A stretch of DNA of 64,000 nucleotides from Lishizhenia sp. GTDB lineage: Bacteria; Bacteroidota; Bacteroidia; Flavobacteriales_D; Crocinitomicaceae. Positions 62,371-64,000 of the stretch are shown piece after piece (within the stretch, counting starts at the first letter, position 1; each line of letters begins with the position of its first letter). The notes under the pieces were generated by a model. It saw nothing but the letters and a program-made list of their open reading frames with translations. It did not search any database and was not told the DNA's origin. The stretch spans positions 1 through 64,000 of the forward strand of contig SKGS01000044.1 in NCBI GenBank assembly GCA_007117355.1, in the 5' to 3' direction. The translations under genes and the position numbers were made by a program.

Positions 62371-64000
62371 TTAACGTATTATAGAGATGGTTCCCTTAAG
62401 GATATCTTGATTATCATTATTCAGTTTTATTATCCAATAGTAAACTGAAGCAGGAAGAGGTTCGTCATTAAACGTTCCATCCCATGGTTCATATTCACCA
62501 ATAGATTCGTAAATTTTATTTCCCCATTTGTTAAACACTTGAAGTTCTAATGACGGATATAAATCGGTATTATCAATTACCCAAGTATCGTTATAATTAT
62601 CTCCATTCGGGGTAAAAGCATTTACTGGGTCAATACATCCTATTGGTTCTTTGCCAACTTCTACAGAGCCAGAAGTATTACAACCTAAAAAATCTGTTGC
62701 TGTTACAGTATATGTCCCTTCTGAAAGATTGTTGTTTTCCGAAGTAATGGCACCGTTGCTCCATAAATATGTAAACCCCCCATTTCCACCGGATGCTGTA
62801 ACCCAAGCAATTCCATCAGTTTGATCGCTACAACTTACTAATTGGGTTTCAAAAGATAGTTCAATAGGTTGTGGTTCAATCAAGGAAGCTTCTATACTTG
62901 CGACACAACCATTTGAATCAGTAACAGTTACATTGTAAAACCCAAAAGGTAGATTTTCTAAATCCTGTGTAGATGCGCCGTTCGACCAATCAAAATTATA
63001 GGGTTCTGTTCCTCCATTTACATCCAATAATATACTTCCTAAAGTTCCACCAGCACAGCTTACATCGGTAACAGAATAATCCAACAACAAAGAGTCTGGT
63101 TCGGTTAACTCTATGAAGTGATTCGATAGACAACCATTACTATCTGAAACTTCTAATTGATATATTTCTGCTGGAAATCCGATTAAATCCTTTTCTTGTG
63201 TTGCTAAGGCAAATAATGAATTAAACCAACTGTAACTGTAAGGACTTGTTCCGCCAGTTGGGTTGATAATTATTTCCCCATCGCTTAATCCTTTGCAAGA
63301 TATTGATAAAACATCTTCATTTAGCACAATTGGTTCTGGTTCAGTAAGGGTAAATGTTTCATTTAGAAAACAACCATTGTTATCTGTTACATTAGCCACA
63401 TAAACACCAGCTGTCAAGTTTTGAATTGTTGGGTTAGACCCACCGTTAGACCATTGATATGTGTAATTTGGTGTTCCGCCTGTCACAAGAATAGTAATTT
63501 CTCCATTTGTTCCATCATTACACGTAACATTTCTTTCAATAGAAGAAAACTGCATTTCACTATCTGGTTGGTTAATAACAGTTGACGCCTGAACATTGCA
63601 TCCGTTTCCATCTGAAACAGTTAGGTTATAATTGCCTGCTGGAATATCTTGAAGTGAGCTACTAACGTCATTAGTATTCCATAAATATGAATAAGTACCT
63701 GTTCCACCTGAAACAGAAGAAGAAATCGTCCCATTAGACTGACCAAAACACAAGACGTCAGATTTTTCAAGCGAAACAGTAAGTATTTCTGGAGAATCTA
63801 TCGAAATCTGACCATTTTGTTTGCAGCCATTTGCATCAGTCACTTCGTACATGTATTCATCAGAAGGAAAGCCAGTTAAATTATTAGAAGTAACACTAAG
63901 TAAAAACTCACTATTTGACCAACTAAAATTATATCCAGGAGTTCCTCCAGAAACAGAAAGGTTTACAGAACCTGTGCTTTCTCCGAAACAAAGAACATCT
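62371..64000 (-). CDS. SprB-repeat adhesin with T9SS type-B sorting domain (partial, 5' end off window)
   Basis: The track reports 493 residues from the first Met, but the frame stays open to base 64000 (…FGESTGSVNLSVSGGTPGYN), so the true N-terminus lies to the right. It consists of at least eight tandem SprB-type repeats (about 75-80 residues, each with CxGxxxGxI, GGTxPYxYxWSNG, YxVTVTDxNGC). It ends with the CHU_C sorting domain CIDPVNAFTPNGDNYNDTWV. Such proteins are surface adhesins, e.g. SprB for gliding in Flavobacterium. The PorP/SprF and OmpA genes downstream on the same strand form its operon. Total length and ligand cannot be judged. Confidence 0.95.
   Translation of the reverse strand, partial: DVLCFGESTGSVNLSVSGGTPGYNFSWSNSEFLLSVTSNNLTGFPSDEYMYEVTDANGCKQNGQISIDSPEILTVSLEKSDVLCFGQSNGTISSSVSGGTGTYSYLWNTNDVSSSLQDIPAGNYNLTVSDGNGCNVQASTVINQPDSEMQFSSIERNVTCNDGTNGEITILVTGGTPNYTYQWSNGGSNPTIQNLTAGVYVANVTDNNGCFLNETFTLTEPEPIVLNEDVLSISCKGLSDGEIIINPTGGTSPYSYSWFNSLFALATQEKDLIGFPAEIYQLEVSDSNGCLSNHFIELTEPDSLLLDYSVTDVSCAGGTLGSILLDVNGGTEPYNFDWSNGASTQDLENLPFGFYNVTVTDSNGCVASIEASLIEPQPIELSFETQLVSCSDQTDGIAWVTASGGNGGFTYLWSNGAITSENNNLSEGTYTVTATDFLGCNTSGSVEVGKEPIGCIDPVNAFTPNGDNYNDTWVIDNTDLYPSLELQVFNKWGNKIYESIGEYEPWDGTFNDEPLPASVYYWIIKLNNDNQDILKGTISIIR

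Overview
The window is AT-rich bacterial chromosome from the phylum Bacteroidota, most likely order Flavobacteriales (Crocinitomicaceae/Cryomorphaceae/Fluviicola-like; placement inferred from gene content only). The evidence is: three proteins with the gliding-motility/type IX secretion (T9SS) C-terminal sorting domain, a PorP/SprF protein, a DUF4175 protein, the long Bacteroidota form of IspG, TAnnTTTG-type -7 boxes, few Shine-Dalgarno sites and several non-ATG starts. Two perfect parS centromere sites next to mnmG suggest that the region lies in the origin-proximal part of the chromosome.

Layout. 1-3.7 kb: partial M28 peptidase and rpiB (minus), then a LytTR response regulator and an M23-like peptidase. 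3.7-8.6 kb: an ECF sigma factor overlapping a membrane protein that ends in a T9SS sorting-like domain, a CotH/lamin-tail surface protein and a barrel protein. 8.7-10.7 kb: tRNA-Cys and the gltX-folB operon (minus). 10.9-17.9 kb: DUF4175 protein, RsbW-like ATPase, ybeY, mnmG and a methyltransferase, with parS sites in and after ybeY. 18-21.5 kb: a candidate small RNA, a decayed yefM-yoeB toxin-antitoxin module (yoeB carries two stop codons), ispG and a repeat-bearing spacer. 21.5-27 kb: two 542-residue secreted paralogues flanking an LRR/OmpA-like protein, then a TIGR02117 protein. 27-33 kb: an FAD oxidoreductase, an alkaline phosphatase and a LamG/SprB-repeat T9SS cargo. 33-43.4 kb: mixed envelope genes, rnr, galE, an NlpC/P60 hydrolase, a Crp/Fnr regulator and bacilliredoxin. 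43.6-49.8 kb: one 2055-residue protein, a predicted outer-membrane barrel joined to about 15 Ig-like repeats. 50-55.2 kb: fur-STAS-purA-ostA, tightly packed. 55.3-59.7 kb: ferritin and a 1298-residue sensor with propeller, class III cyclase and HD domains. 59.7-64 kb: OmpA-like protein, PorP/SprF and a SprB-repeat adhesin that runs off the window.

How the genes work together. Much of the window builds or decorates the cell envelope: T9SS cargo and its partner operon, peptidoglycan hydrolases, an LPS-transport-related OstA protein and barrel proteins. These are interleaved with housekeeping genes (gltX, mnmG, ispG, purA, galE, rnr). Several signalling elements occur without the usual partner beside them: a LytTR regulator without a kinase, RsbW-like and RsbV-like proteins 37 kb apart, and a sensor cyclase. 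The items most worth follow-up are the propeller-cyclase-HD fusion, the parS pair, the sigma factor/CHU_C membrane protein pair, the barrel-Ig giant, the duplicated 542-residue family and the freshly inactivated yoeB.
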